From Planctomycetaceae bacterium (GTDB lineage: Bacteria > Planctomycetota > Planctomycetia > Planctomycetales > Planctomycetaceae): a stretch of 31,125 bases of DNA. Made by a program: the position numbers and the translations under genes. The notes beneath the pieces were generated by a model. It searched no databases, was not told the DNA's origin, and saw nothing but the letters and a program-made list of their open reading frames with translations. The stretch is from the NCBI GenBank assembly GCA_020426065.1, contig JAGQQT010000001.1, positions 1 to 31,125 on the forward strand. Reading direction: 5' to 3'. This document shows, piece by piece, positions 8,535-17,000 of the stretch; position 1 is the stretch's first letter; each line of letters opens with the position of its first letter.

Positions 8535-9881
8535 TTGAGCAGTCCCATCATCAAACCACAAACATTGCGAGGCTTTCGGGATTTTCTGCCAGAAAGCATG
8601 ATCCCCCGATTGCAGATTATTGAAATCGCCCGGGAGGTCTATTCCCGTTACGGCTTCAGTCCGATTGATACGCCCGCACTCGAGTACAGCGAAATCCTGC
8701 TCGGCAAAGGGGGCGAGGAATCGGACAAGCAACTGTTCCGATTTGTCGATCAAGGTGAACGCGATGTGGCCATGCGTTTTGACCTGACAGTCCCCTTCGC
8801 CCGCTTCGCCGCTCAGCACATCGGCATACTGGGGACCCCCTTCAAACGCTATCACATTGCTCCGGTCTGGCGGGGTGAACGGCCTGCACGAGGACGTTTC
8901 CGGGAATTCATTCAGTGCGATTTCGATACGATCGGCACAGAATCCCTCGCGGCTGATATCGAAACACTGCTGGTCGTGCACGACCTGCTGGAAAAACTTG
9001 AGGTGGGTGAGTTTACCATCCGCATCAACCATCGACAGGTCCTGAACGGCTTGCTCGAACAGTTGGGGCTTCTCCAGCATTCCAGTGCGGTGCTGAGAGC
9101 CCTCGACAAGCTTCCCAAAATTGGCGAGGCAGCCGTGACCGAAGAAATGAACGCGACCGCTGGCATCAGTGCCGAACAGGCAACCAGGGTGATTGCGTTC
9201 GCCAATATTGAAGGTACCCGCAGCGAAGTGCTTGCCCAGGCGCAGGAAATGGTCTCCGGTTCGGAATCCGGTCGTGTGGCCTGTGAAGCACTCACGGAAA
9301 TCATTTCAACCTGTGACAGAATCGGAATTGCAGAGAGCCGGTTGCAGATCGATCTTTCGATCGCCCGCGGGCTGGATTACTACACCGGCCTGATCTTTGA
9401 AACATTCCTGGCCGATCTGCCAGACATGGGGAGCATTTCTTCGGGCGGACGTTATGACAACCTGGCTGGGTTGTACACCAAGCAGAAACTTTCTGGTGTG
9501 GGAGGCAGCCTGGGGCTGGATCGACTGTTGGCTGCACTGCAGGAACTCGGACGCTGCAAGGAAGTCCAGACAACTTCCCAAGTGCTGATTGCCCGCTTTG
9601 TGGAAGATCGCCTGGCCGATTACCAGCGGCTCAGTCGGCAGTTGCACGCCCAGGGAATTGCTTCCGAAGTATACCCGGAGGGAAAGAATCTCGGAAAACA
9701 GCTCAAGTATGCCGACCGCAAGAAAATCCCACTGGCGGTCATCGCCGGGGAAGATGAGTTTCAGCAGGGAACCTGGCAAATCAAGAATCTGCAGCGGGGT
9801 GAACAACTCGTCGTTGCTGAGGCGGAAGTTGTCGGGGTCATTCAATCCGAATTGAACAAGCTCAGTACTTCCACAACCTGA
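8535..9881 (+). CDS. hisS: Histidyl-tRNA synthetase
   Basis: Class II aminoacyl-tRNA synthetase that charges tRNA-His, 448 residues. Family motifs are all present: TLRGFRDFLPE at the N-terminus, MRFDLTVPFAR (motif 2 region), FREFIQCDFDTIG, the histidine-binding RGLDYYTGLIFE, SSGGRYDNLAGLY, and motif 3 GGSLGLDRLLA. The anticodon-binding domain follows (VLIARF through QLKYADRKKIPLAVIAG). The start is a TTG: going upstream in frame a TGA occurs at 8502-8504 with no ATG or GTG between, and the next ATG would remove the essential RGFRDFLPE motif. It sits close behind the YkgJ-family gene. No paralogous HisZ features were noted; the catalytic motifs look intact, so it should be the functional synthetase. 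Confidence 0.97.
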   Translation: MSSPIIKPQTLRGFRDFLPESMIPRLQIIEIAREVYSRYGFSPIDTPALEYSEILLGKGGEESDKQLFRFVDQGERDVAMRFDLTVPFARFAAQHIGILGTPFKRYHIAPVWRGERPARGRFREFIQCDFDTIGTESLAADIETLLVVHDLLEKLEVGEFTIRINHRQVLNGLLEQLGLLQHSSAVLRALDKLPKIGEAAVTEEMNATAGISAEQATRVIAFANIEGTRSEVLAQAQEMVSGSESGRVACEALTEIISTCDRIGIAESRLQIDLSIARGLDYYTGLIFETFLADLPDMGSISSGGRYDNLAGLYTKQKLSGVGGSLGLDRLLAALQELGRCKEVQTTSQVLIARFVEDRLADYQRLSRQLHAQGIASEVYPEGKNLGKQLKYADRKKIPLAVIAGEDEFQQGTWQIKNLQRGEQLVVAEAEVVGVIQSELNKLSTSTT

Positions 9882-10512
9882 CCTGCCGTAGAATTGGGTC
9901 AGTGCCACCCAGCCAGTCTCGATTCACTTACCTTCATTAATACAACTTGCTACGAACTCAGCTCCAAGTTTATTCAGTGAAAGTGTGGCCCGGAAGAATT
10001 CCGGGTGGCGCAGCCGTATCAGGCTACGGTACAGGCGACCGAACCACCTTGTTCTCTCTATTTTTATCGCTTTCTGGAGAGAGGACATCGGTGTTCTCAT
10101 CCAACGTCTCACTGGCAGCCTTGAACGAATTTCATCCGCCCGGAATTCTTCCGGGCCACCCGTGAGACATATGACTTCCAACTCGGTTTGATAGATACCA
10201 ATGCCTAGAGAGAGGGTGCAGACAGATTGAGACACTGGTCTCATGGATCGATCCACTACTCGCTTGACTTGCAAAACGTCGCTCATCTGGTGAATGTTTA
10301 TTCCAGAGAATCTCTGTGCGAGTACGATTCGATTCTGATCAGACACACTCCCTTACATAACGTTCCTCTCAAAAGCGTATGCTACTAACGTGTCAAAGTT
10401 TTTTGCTTGCGCATATTTTTCAGTGCGTCATGATTTGGTTACGGCGGTCAGAACAGACCACCACTGCTGGGTCGATCCGTTCGCAACTCCCCTCAGGAAT
10501 TGAAAGACGATC
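9882..10512. other. Long gene-free region between hisS and ald
   Basis: About 630 nt without a convincing gene. It contains the inverted-repeat element at 9985-10159, described separately. Just before ald there is a possible sigma70-like promoter: TTGCGC, about 16 nt, then CATGAT, at roughly 10410-10437, which is weak evidence. The minus-strand frame 9924-10346 has no ribosome site, crosses the repeat arms and looks non-coding. Confidence 0.6.
9985..10159. repeat. 175-bp element bounded by perfect 21-bp inverted repeats (MITE- or REP-like)
   Basis: Positions 9985-10005 and 10139-10159 are exact reverse complements over 21 bp, starting GTGGCCCGG on the left and ending CCGGGCCAC on the right. 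Each arm is itself a near-palindrome (CCCGGAA, 3 nt, TTCCGGG), so each can fold separately or the two can pair. Inside, 10051-10058 pairs with 10079-10086 (8 bp with one G-U), so the whole unit could form a long nested hairpin. No target-site duplication is obvious at the ends and there is no transposase. It may be a non-autonomous transposable element or an extragenic palindromic repeat; multicopy status cannot be judged from one window. Confidence 0.75.
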
Positions 10513-11622
10513 ATGATTATCGGAGTTCCCAAAGAGACCAAGCAGGATGAATATCGCGTGGCCATGTTGCCGGTCGGCGTGGAAGAGCTGACCCGACGGG
10601 GACACCAGGTGCTCGTCCAGCGCGGTGCCGGAACCGGCAGTGGCTTGCCGGATGAGGCGTATGCAACCAGTGGTGCTGAGATTGTTCCTTCGGCGGAAGA
10701 AGTTTTCGGTAATGCAGAACTGATCGTGAAAGTGAAGGAACCCCTGCCAGCGGAATGGCCGCTCCTGCGGGATGAGCAGATCGTCTTCACCTATTTTCAC
10801 CTGGCTGCCAGCCGGGATTTGACCAAAGCCTTGCTGGATACGGGGATCATCGCCGTTGCCTATGAAACGCTGCGTGGCCCCAAAGGAGATTTGCCACTCC
10901 TCACACCCATGAGCGAAGTGGCCGGCAGAATGAGTATTCAGGAAGGGGCCAAGTATCTGGAACGTCCGCAAGAAGGACGCGGAATTCTGCTGGGTGGCGT
11001 TCCAGGAGTGGCCCCTGCTCACATCGTGATTCTGGGTGGAGGGGTTGTTGGGAAAAACGCCGCTCAGATTGCTGCGGGGTTTCAGTCAGATGCTGTCATT
11101 CTCGATATCAATGTCGAACGGCTGCGATATCTGGAAGATATCATGCCAGCCAACGTCAACACCCTTTTTAGCGATCGACATAATCTCTACGAACAACTTT
11201 CCCGGGCGGATCTGGTCATTGGCAGTGTTCTGATTCCTGGCGGACGGGCTCCGCAACTGGTCTCATCAGAAGACCTCAAGAACATGAAGCCCGGTTCGGT
11301 GATCATCGATGTAGCGATCGATCAGGGTGGCTGCTTTGAAACGTCGAAACCGACCACGCATTCCAAACCAACTTATATTGTCGAGGATGTGGTTCATTAC
11401 TGTGTGACTAACATGCCCGGAGCGGTCGGCCGGACCAGTACTTTCGCCCTGTGCAACGTGACCTTCCCTTATGTCGCCATGATTGCCGATGGGGCTCTGC
11501 AGCGAAAAACGGGAATCGGTCCCGCTCTGGAATCCGCCATCAACATCTGGGGTGGCCGGCTCACCAACAAAGCTGTCGCCGATGCCTTCCAGCTGAATTA
11601 TGTGGATCTGGCTGAAATCTGA
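10513..11622 (+). CDS. ald: Alanine dehydrogenase
   Basis: NAD-dependent L-alanine dehydrogenase (pyruvate + ammonia + NADH to and from alanine), 369 residues, the usual family length of about 370. Substrate and catalytic residues known from the Mycobacterium and Phormidium enzymes are at the same numbering: R15 (EYRVAM), K75 (VKVKEP), H96 (TYFHLA) and D270 (DVAIDQGG). The NAD-binding Rossmann motif is GVAPAHIVILGGGVVG, and the C-terminal region has VTNMPGAVGRTSTFAL. The ATG at 10513 begins MIIGVPKETK, the standard N-terminus. It appears to be a monocistronic gene with a long upstream region; the next gene begins 95 nt after the stop. Confidence 0.97.
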   Translation: MIIGVPKETKQDEYRVAMLPVGVEELTRRGHQVLVQRGAGTGSGLPDEAYATSGAEIVPSAEEVFGNAELIVKVKEPLPAEWPLLRDEQIVFTYFHLAASRDLTKALLDTGIIAVAYETLRGPKGDLPLLTPMSEVAGRMSIQEGAKYLERPQEGRGILLGGVPGVAPAHIVILGGGVVGKNAAQIAAGFQSDAVILDINVERLRYLEDIMPANVNTLFSDRHNLYEQLSRADLVIGSVLIPGGRAPQLVSSEDLKNMKPGSVIIDVAIDQGGCFETSKPTTHSKPTYIVEDVVHYCVTNMPGAVGRTSTFALCNVTFPYVAMIADGALQRKTGIGPALESAINIWGGRLTNKAVADAFQLNYVDLAEI

Positions 11623-11717
11623 AACCATAACCATTGAATCGGATTGCCATTGAAAGCCATTTTTACGGCCTCATTTCTGCATTCCGTAGCTTCAAGTGAA
11701 ACTGACTGGAGAATTAA

Positions 11718-12617
11718 ATGAAAGCGTTCCCCGTATTGGCAGCCCTGCTTTGCCTGCTGTCTTCGTTGAATTTCGTCGCACCAGTTTCGGCTGAAGACCT
11801 GGTGTTGCCGGATGTAATTGAACTGTGGCCTGATGGGGCACCGGGAGCCAAAGGAACCGAGCCGCACGATCGGCCCACGATTTCGGTTTATCAGCCATCG
11901 ATTCGCGAAAAAGGACGCACTGCCGTCATTGTCTGTCCAGGTGGTGGCTATGGCGGACATGCCATGGGACATGAAGGAGCCGAAATCGCGGGATGGTTAA
12001 ACACCATGCGCGTAACGGCGTTTGTGCTGAAGTATCGGCTGGCCCCGCACTATCAACACCCTTCTCCGATGCTGGATGTGCAACGGGCGTTCCGTTTTGT
12101 GCGGGCGCATGCAGAGGAATACGGACTGGACCCGGCGCATATCGGCATTATCGGTTTCTCTGCAGGAGGACACCTGGCCTCCACTGCCGCGACTCACTTT
12201 GATGCAGGGGATCCCCAGGCAGAGGATCCGATTGATCGCCAGAGCTGCCGACCAGACTTCGCAATTCTCTGCTATGGTGTCATCAGCATGCTGGACTCGG
12301 AAACCCATCGCGGTTCCAAGCGGAATCTGCTGGGAGAAAACCCGGAGGAATCACTGGTTCAACTGATGTCCAATCAACTGCAGGTCACCGACAAAACTCC
12401 GCCAACATTTCTGTTCCACACTTTCGAAGATACCGCCGTGCTGCCCATCAACAGCGTGCTGTTCTACGAAGCGATGCTCAAGCACGGTGTTCCCGGAGAA
12501 CTCCACATCTTCCAGGCTGGTCGCCATGGTGTTGGACTGGGGAAATCACTTCCGGCCACCAGTGCCTGGTCGAATCTGGCAGAAAACTGGATGCGTCTGA
12601 ACGGCTGGGTCAAATAG
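11718..12617 (+). CDS. Secreted alpha/beta hydrolase (acetyl-xylan-esterase-like)
   Basis: A 299-residue exported serine hydrolase. The signal peptide is MKAFPVLAALLCLLSSLNFVAPVSA, with cleavage near residue 25. It then has LWPDGAPGA, typical of this subgroup, CPGGGYGG at 73-80 as oxyanion loop, GFSAGGH with nucleophile S148, D238 in FEDTAV and H270 in GRHGVGLG. This order and spacing match bacterial esterases related to acetylxylan esterase and BD-FAE, often found with polysaccharide-degrading genes in planctomycetes. No carbohydrate-active neighbour is adjacent, so acetylated-glycan deacetylation is only an inference. GGAGA 5-6 nt upstream of the ATG supports the start. A strong terminator follows 27 nt after the stop. 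Confidence 0.9.
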   Translation: MKAFPVLAALLCLLSSLNFVAPVSAEDLVLPDVIELWPDGAPGAKGTEPHDRPTISVYQPSIREKGRTAVIVCPGGGYGGHAMGHEGAEIAGWLNTMRVTAFVLKYRLAPHYQHPSPMLDVQRAFRFVRAHAEEYGLDPAHIGIIGFSAGGHLASTAATHFDAGDPQAEDPIDRQSCRPDFAILCYGVISMLDSETHRGSKRNLLGENPEESLVQLMSNQLQVTDKTPPTFLFHTFEDTAVLPINSVLFYEAMLKHGVPGELHIFQAGRHGVGLGKSLPATSAWSNLAENWMRLNGWVK

Positions 12618-12644
12618 ATTTTGACGGGAGATCCTCAACCACAC

Positions 12645-12675
12645 GCCACGCTGCAGGCAGCGTGGCTCTTTTTTT
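12645..12675 (+). terminator. Rho-independent terminator after the secreted hydrolase gene
   Basis: A perfect 10-bp stem, GCCACGCTGC (12645-12654) with GCAGCGTGGC (12657-12666), is closed by a very short loop and followed by TCTTTTTTT on the plus strand. It separates the hydrolase gene from the DUF3592 gene. Confidence 0.93.
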
Positions 12676-12770
12676 GAAATTCTTTGATCCTGGCTCTCCG
12701 AATTCCGTTTTCTAGGGCGGAGACTTCGCTCACAACCTGAATCTCTTCATTTGACTGGAAAGACTTCACC

Positions 12771-13445
12771 ATGCATGTCATCCCTCATCCAGCAGATTCT
12801 CTGTGGAACCGTCGAGCCGGGAATACGGGTTGCGGCATGATGATTGCCCTGCCAATGGGTTTGCTCTTCGCCTGCGTTGGAGGCGGATTACTGTATTTCT
12901 GGGCCATTCCTGAAATTCGGCAGGCGAAAGCGAGCGTGGCCTGGCCGCATGTGACCGGTGAAGTGAAATCTTCAGAAGTCATCAGCAAACGGGATTCCGA
13001 ACACGGCACCTCTTACCAGGCGGAAATCCTCTACTCTTACTCAATTGAAGGAGAAGAGTTTGAAAACAACCGTGTGGCTTATGGGGCGAACTGGTCTTCG
13101 AACAAACCTTCCGGGGCTCGCAAGACGGTCAAGCAATTTCCGGTCGGCAAGGAAGTGGAAGTTTATTACAACCCGGATGATCCGTACGATTCGACTCTGA
13201 CCACCGGCACGTCATGGTTCACTTATTTTCCAGCGATGTTTGCGGGGATCTTTCTGCTGGTGGGGCTCGCGATTTTCATTCCCACCACCGTGATGCTGAT
13301 TCTCGGAGGAATGGGCATCGCCTATGGCCTGAGCACAACCCGGAATGGAAACAACCTGCCTTCCGACAACTGGAGCCAGGACGAGAATCGCAACCGCTCG
13401 GAGTTCGAAAACAACTCTTCAGATGATGGTTTTGAAAATCTGTAA
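12771..13445 (+). CDS. DUF3592 domain membrane protein
   Basis: A 224-residue protein with one membrane segment near residues 22-46 and two close together near 150-187. Between them lies an extracytoplasmic beta domain of the DUF3592 type: WPHVTGEVKSSEV at the start, then YQAEILYSYSIEGEEFENNRV, and VGKEVEVYYNPDDPYDSTL at the end. The pattern 'V/tG xV', 'Y.Y...G..y' and 'V.YNP.nP..s.L' is diagnostic for this family, whose function is unknown. The C-terminal 35 residues are Asn/Asp/Ser-rich and presumably cytoplasmic and disordered. The ATG at 12771 is preceded by GGAAAG. It lies alone between a terminator and glpK (90 nt upstream of glpK). Confidence 0.88.
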   Translation: MHVIPHPADSLWNRRAGNTGCGMMIALPMGLLFACVGGGLLYFWAIPEIRQAKASVAWPHVTGEVKSSEVISKRDSEHGTSYQAEILYSYSIEGEEFENNRVAYGANWSSNKPSGARKTVKQFPVGKEVEVYYNPDDPYDSTLTTGTSWFTYFPAMFAGIFLLVGLAIFIPTTVMLILGGMGIAYGLSTTRNGNNLPSDNWSQDENRNRSEFENNSSDDGFENL

Positions 13446-13534
13446 CGCTCCCCTGACCCGCAGAGTCTGGTAGAATTGATCCCCGGAAGGCACAATGACC
13501 AGATACACTTCTGGTACCTGCATGGGGAGAAGAG

Positions 13535-15028
13535 ATGGCCGAATACATTTTAGCGCTCGACCAGGGAACGACATCGAGCAGGGCGATACTGTTTGATCAC
13601 GATGGCCGGATTGTCGGGAAAGAGCAGCAGGAATTTCCTCAGATCTATCCCCAGCCCGGACATGTCGAGCATCGTCCGGAAGACATCTGGAATTCCCAGT
13701 TCGATGTCGCACTCAATGTGCTGAAACGGTCCCGTATCCCGGCGGAAAAGATCGCCGCCATCGGCATTACCAATCAGCGGGAAACGACCATCTTATGGGA
13801 AAAGGAAACCGGCAAACCGGTTGGGAATGCCATCGTCTGGCAGAGCCGAATTTCGTCAGGCATCTGCCAGCGACTGGAAAATGCCGGCTACGAACAGCGG
13901 ATCCGTGAACTCACCGGCCTCGTGATCGATCCCTACTTTTCCGGCACAAAGCTCACATGGCTGTTTGAGCAGTCTCCTGATCTGAGACGCCGGGCCCAGA
14001 ACGGAGAAATCCTGTTCGGCACCGTTGATTCCTACCTGGTCTGGAAGCTGACGGGCGGAAAGCGTCACATCACAGACATCTCCAATGCCTCGCGAACCAT
14101 GCTGTTTGACATCCATCAACAGAAGTGGAGTCCGGAACTGCTGGAGATGCTGGGCATTCCAGAACAGATTCTGCCGGAAGTGGTCGACTCCAGTGGCGTG
14201 GTGGCTCAGACGGACCCCGCTTTGTTCGGACGGGCGATCCCCATTTCTGGAATTGCGGGTGACCAGCAGGCGGCCACGTTTGGGCAGATCTGCTTCGAGC
14301 CGGGCATGGCTAAAAACACTTACGGCACCGGATGCTTCATGCTGATGAATATTGGCTCCCAGCCTCGTCTTTCCAACAATGGCCTGCTGACCACCATTGG
14401 CTGGCGGATTGGTTCGGAAATCGTGTATTGCCTGGAAGGGGCGATTTTCATCGCCGGAGCGGCCATTCAATGGCTGCGGGACGGACTGCAGGTCATAGCC
14501 CATGCCAGCGAAACCGAAGAGCTGGCCGCATCCGTCCCGGATACGGATGGAGTGTACTTCGTCCCGGCGTTTGTCGGTCTGGGTGCTCCCTACTGGGATG
14601 CCGAAGCACGCGGACTGGCCATTGGTCTGACTCGGGGCACAACCCGGGAACACTTTGTGCGGGCAGCGCTGGAATCGATCGCCTACCAGACACGCGATGT
14701 TCTGGATGCGATGAATCGCGATTCGGGAATCCGGCTGGAACGACTCCGCGTGGATGGCGGTGCCACTTCCAACAATTTCCTGATGCAGTTTCAGGCGGAC
14801 ATTCTGCAGACCGAGGTGTATCGTCCCGTCATTCAGGAGACCACCGCACTGGGAGCCGCCTACCTGGCCGGTCTGGGTGTCGGCTTCTGGAACGATCAGA
14901 ATGAACTGTCCCACAAATGGGCACTGGATCAGGCGTTTCGTCCTGCCTGCTCAGTGGATCAGTCAGAGAAAAAATATGCTGGCTGGCGTCGGGCCGTCGA
15001 ACGTTCGCTGCAATGGGAGCAGTCGTAA
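13535..15028 (+). CDS. glpK: Glycerol kinase
   Basis: ATP-dependent glycerol kinase (glycerol to sn-glycerol-3-phosphate), 497 residues, matching the family length. It has the FGGY/actin-type phosphate loop LALDQGTTSSRAILF at 6-20, the glycerol-contacting TNQRET (R82, E83), W102, Y134 in DPYFS and catalytic D243 in IAGDQQAA, plus the adenine-side GTGCFMLMNIG and the C-terminal FGGY signature region VDGGATSNNFLMQFQADIL. GGGGAG 6 nt upstream supports the ATG at 13535. No glpF, glpD or glpR gene is adjacent, so uptake and oxidation must be encoded elsewhere. It converges with the next gene with only 9 nt between stops. Confidence 0.96.
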   Translation: MAEYILALDQGTTSSRAILFDHDGRIVGKEQQEFPQIYPQPGHVEHRPEDIWNSQFDVALNVLKRSRIPAEKIAAIGITNQRETTILWEKETGKPVGNAIVWQSRISSGICQRLENAGYEQRIRELTGLVIDPYFSGTKLTWLFEQSPDLRRRAQNGEILFGTVDSYLVWKLTGGKRHITDISNASRTMLFDIHQQKWSPELLEMLGIPEQILPEVVDSSGVVAQTDPALFGRAIPISGIAGDQQAATFGQICFEPGMAKNTYGTGCFMLMNIGSQPRLSNNGLLTTIGWRIGSEIVYCLEGAIFIAGAAIQWLRDGLQVIAHASETEELAASVPDTDGVYFVPAFVGLGAPYWDAEARGLAIGLTRGTTREHFVRAALESIAYQTRDVLDAMNRDSGIRLERLRVDGGATSNNFLMQFQADILQTEVYRPVIQETTALGAAYLAGLGVGFWNDQNELSHKWALDQAFRPACSVDQSEKKYAGWRRAVERSLQWEQS

Positions 15029-15037
15029 TGGGTTGAA

Positions 15038-15529
15038 TCAGGCTCGCAGTCTGGTCACCCGAAAACATTCCTGCATCACTTCCAGAACCTTTTCCGGCTC
15101 CATACCTCCCATGTTGGGCAAGGCAATGTGATAGCCGCTGGGAGGCTTCATATAGTCGGGAACCCGTTCCGGGCCGCGATAGGTCTTGTTCAGATCAACT
15201 CCGACCCGACGAATCATGCCGATTTCGAACACTCCCATCCGTTCTACTTCCTGCCAGCGATAGGTTCTCAGGCGGAAACTGCTGGCAATCGTGATCCCCG
15301 ATTCATTGATTTCGACATAACTGGCTCCCGGCAAAAGGGAACTGAGGCTGGCAATGATGGCCAGACCAAACAGAACAATCAGCAGCCAGCCGGCATGATT
15401 CCCCTGATTGACGATATCAAAGCCGATCCCCAGGAACAGGATCGAGAAAACAAATACCGCCAATGGTCGACTGATGTCCGGTTTCAGTCGGAGTGTGGGA
15501 ATTTCCAGAGCGGGTTCCGGAGCAGACAT
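15038..15529 (-). CDS. PH-domain-like small membrane protein of unknown function
   Basis: A 163-residue protein. After a short cytoplasmic N-terminus, two membrane helices (about 22-40, PLAVFVFSILFLGIGFDIV, and 46-66) form a hairpin. They are followed by a soluble beta-rich domain starting SYVEINESGITIASSFRLRTYRWQEVERMGVFEI, which resembles bacterial PH-like domains (STM3941/YdbT type), where a strand with a W and 'I.W.dI' precedes the rest of the barrel. No function is assigned to this class. The ATG at 15529 is preferred over the in-frame TTG at 15544. It ends 9 nt from the convergent glpK stop and lies downstream of the GH15-like gene (45 nt), possibly in one transcript. Confidence 0.72.
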   Translation of the reverse strand: MSAPEPALEIPTLRLKPDISRPLAVFVFSILFLGIGFDIVNQGNHAGWLLIVLFGLAIIASLSSLLPGASYVEINESGITIASSFRLRTYRWQEVERMGVFEIGMIRRVGVDLNKTYRGPERVPDYMKPPSGYHIALPNMGGMEPEKVLEVMQECFRVTRLRA

Positions 15530-15574
15530 CTTCAGGAATTCCAAAAACAGTTCAAGGGCACCATATGGGAACGA

Positions 15575-16897
15575 TTACGAGTGCAGCAGTTGAACGGAGA
15601 GTTTCATCTGATGCAGAGCCAGCAGCAGGTTTGCCTGGGTCCACAGCAGAGGAGTGATGTCGTTGGGAACGTATTTCCCTTTTTCCATGTAATAGGATTC
15701 CGGACATTTCAATCCGCCATAACGGGATGTCTCGGGAGTCAATTGCCGCAATGCACGATGGAAATAGTGGATCTGATGCTGATAATCAGCCGCATCACGA
15801 GAAGCCTCGAATCGCTTTCCGTGTATGACGGAAATGATCGGATCAAAAATGCACCACTGGGCTTCCTGGCCCTCATCCAGCAGGGCATCCCGGGCATCCT
15901 GGTTTTCACTGAAGTCATTGGTCCGCTGCTCGGGATCCAGTTTGTCTTTGTAGTCTGCACACCAGTAGGAATCTCCTATGTAGCGGCGGATGCCGTAATC
16001 TCCCTGAAGATGCATGCTCACATCAGCCAGGATTTCATCCGCAGTCGCTCGCTCGACCATCTGCAACGGCTCAATCAGAAAGATCAGGGCCGCGTCATAG
16101 CGGCGGAACTTCCGTCGGTCGTTCTGCACACATTCGGCGGGGAGAATTGCTTTCAGAGCGACTCTCCCGCGGGTGATCGCATCTTCGAGCAGATCAATTG
16201 CCTCACAGGAAGTCTCTGAGGCAGGAAACAGATCAGGTCGGGCATCGTACAGTCGACTGAACTCCAGTAGTCCAGCCGTGGCCGTTCCAACACTTGAAGC
16301 AGAAACTTTCCGCACTTCCTCCCAATGCCCGCTGTCTTCATCTTCCCAGAACTTCAGGGCATGCAGGGCTTTGACAATCAGCTGCATCAATTCGAGATGA
16401 TCGGGCGTGGGAACGAATGCCTCTTCCCGAACGGCCCTGCTGAACAGCCACAGAAAATATCCCAGTGCATCGTTCTGGGCATGAGCCCATTGCTGATCGA
16501 TTTCCGCCAGCGATTCTCCGTGAAAACGGATGTGCGGGCGGAGCATCGGATCTCCCTGATCCCCATCGGCAATAATCTGATCGAAACGATGTCGGTATTT
16601 GAGGAAAAATGCCGCCAGTGACTGCAGGCAGCCAGCTGCTGCTGCCCGATTTCCAGTGGCATACAATCCATGAGAAACCAGCACATTGTCACGCACCCAG
16701 CAGTTCGAGTAGCCGGTGTAGCTGGTGTCATCCTGCAGCGCCAGTGCGGCCGGAAACAGGCCATTTGAAAGTGCGGGAAATTCGAATGTGCCCGCTTCAT
16801 GCAGCAGGTTCTGCAACATCTCCAGATCCGCCGGAGAATAATCGTCGATGAGATAAGGACGAATGGACTGCGCGGTTTGCGTTTCGAAGCTGCTCAC
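15575..16897 (-). CDS. GH15 / phosphorylase-kinase-alpha-like (alpha/alpha)6 barrel protein
   Basis: A 440-residue protein related to glycoside hydrolase family 15 and the phosphorylase b kinase alpha/beta regulatory family. Markers are GYSNCWVRDN (60s), WAHAQNDALGYFLWLFSRAV (138-157), and GHWEEVRKVSASSVGTATAGL (190-210), where E193/E194 would be the GH15 general acid. Further on are SYWCADYKDKL and PLLWTQANLLLAL near the end. It is cytoplasmic (no signal peptide), so trehalose or maltooligosaccharide turnover or a regulatory role is conceivable; substrate is not determined. I start at a GTG at 16897 because GGGAGGAG lies 6 nt upstream; the open frame continues to a GTG at 16930 but without such a site. 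The second catalytic carboxylate could not be placed with confidence. Confidence 0.8.
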   Translation of the reverse strand: MSSFETQTAQSIRPYLIDDYSPADLEMLQNLLHEAGTFEFPALSNGLFPAALALQDDTSYTGYSNCWVRDNVLVSHGLYATGNRAAAAGCLQSLAAFFLKYRHRFDQIIADGDQGDPMLRPHIRFHGESLAEIDQQWAHAQNDALGYFLWLFSRAVREEAFVPTPDHLELMQLIVKALHALKFWEDEDSGHWEEVRKVSASSVGTATAGLLEFSRLYDARPDLFPASETSCEAIDLLEDAITRGRVALKAILPAECVQNDRRKFRRYDAALIFLIEPLQMVERATADEILADVSMHLQGDYGIRRYIGDSYWCADYKDKLDPEQRTNDFSENQDARDALLDEGQEAQWCIFDPIISVIHGKRFEASRDAADYQHQIHYFHRALRQLTPETSRYGGLKCPESYYMEKGKYVPNDITPLLWTQANLLLALHQMKLSVQLLHS

Positions 16898-17000
16898 GCG
16901 GTTCTCCTCCCGGTAATGGCAGTTTTGCACGTCCGCGAGCTGCTGGTTCGGAACGTGCCTGTCTGATGTGTTGTTCGCGAAGACAGCTTAAGTTCTGTCC

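Noticed and set aside
9924..10346. 140-codon minus-strand frame in the hisS-ald gap
   Set aside because: It runs through both inverted-repeat arms, lacks a ribosome site, and its translation shows no fold-like pattern.
13856..14914. 352-codon minus-strand open frame
   Set aside because: It is fully antisense to glpK, all of whose active-site motifs are on the plus strand. It is a shadow of codon bias.
15128..16219. 363-codon plus-strand open frame
   Set aside because: It lies antisense to the GH15-like and PH-like genes, whose motifs are unmistakable. The translated product has no recognisable motif and no ribosome site.
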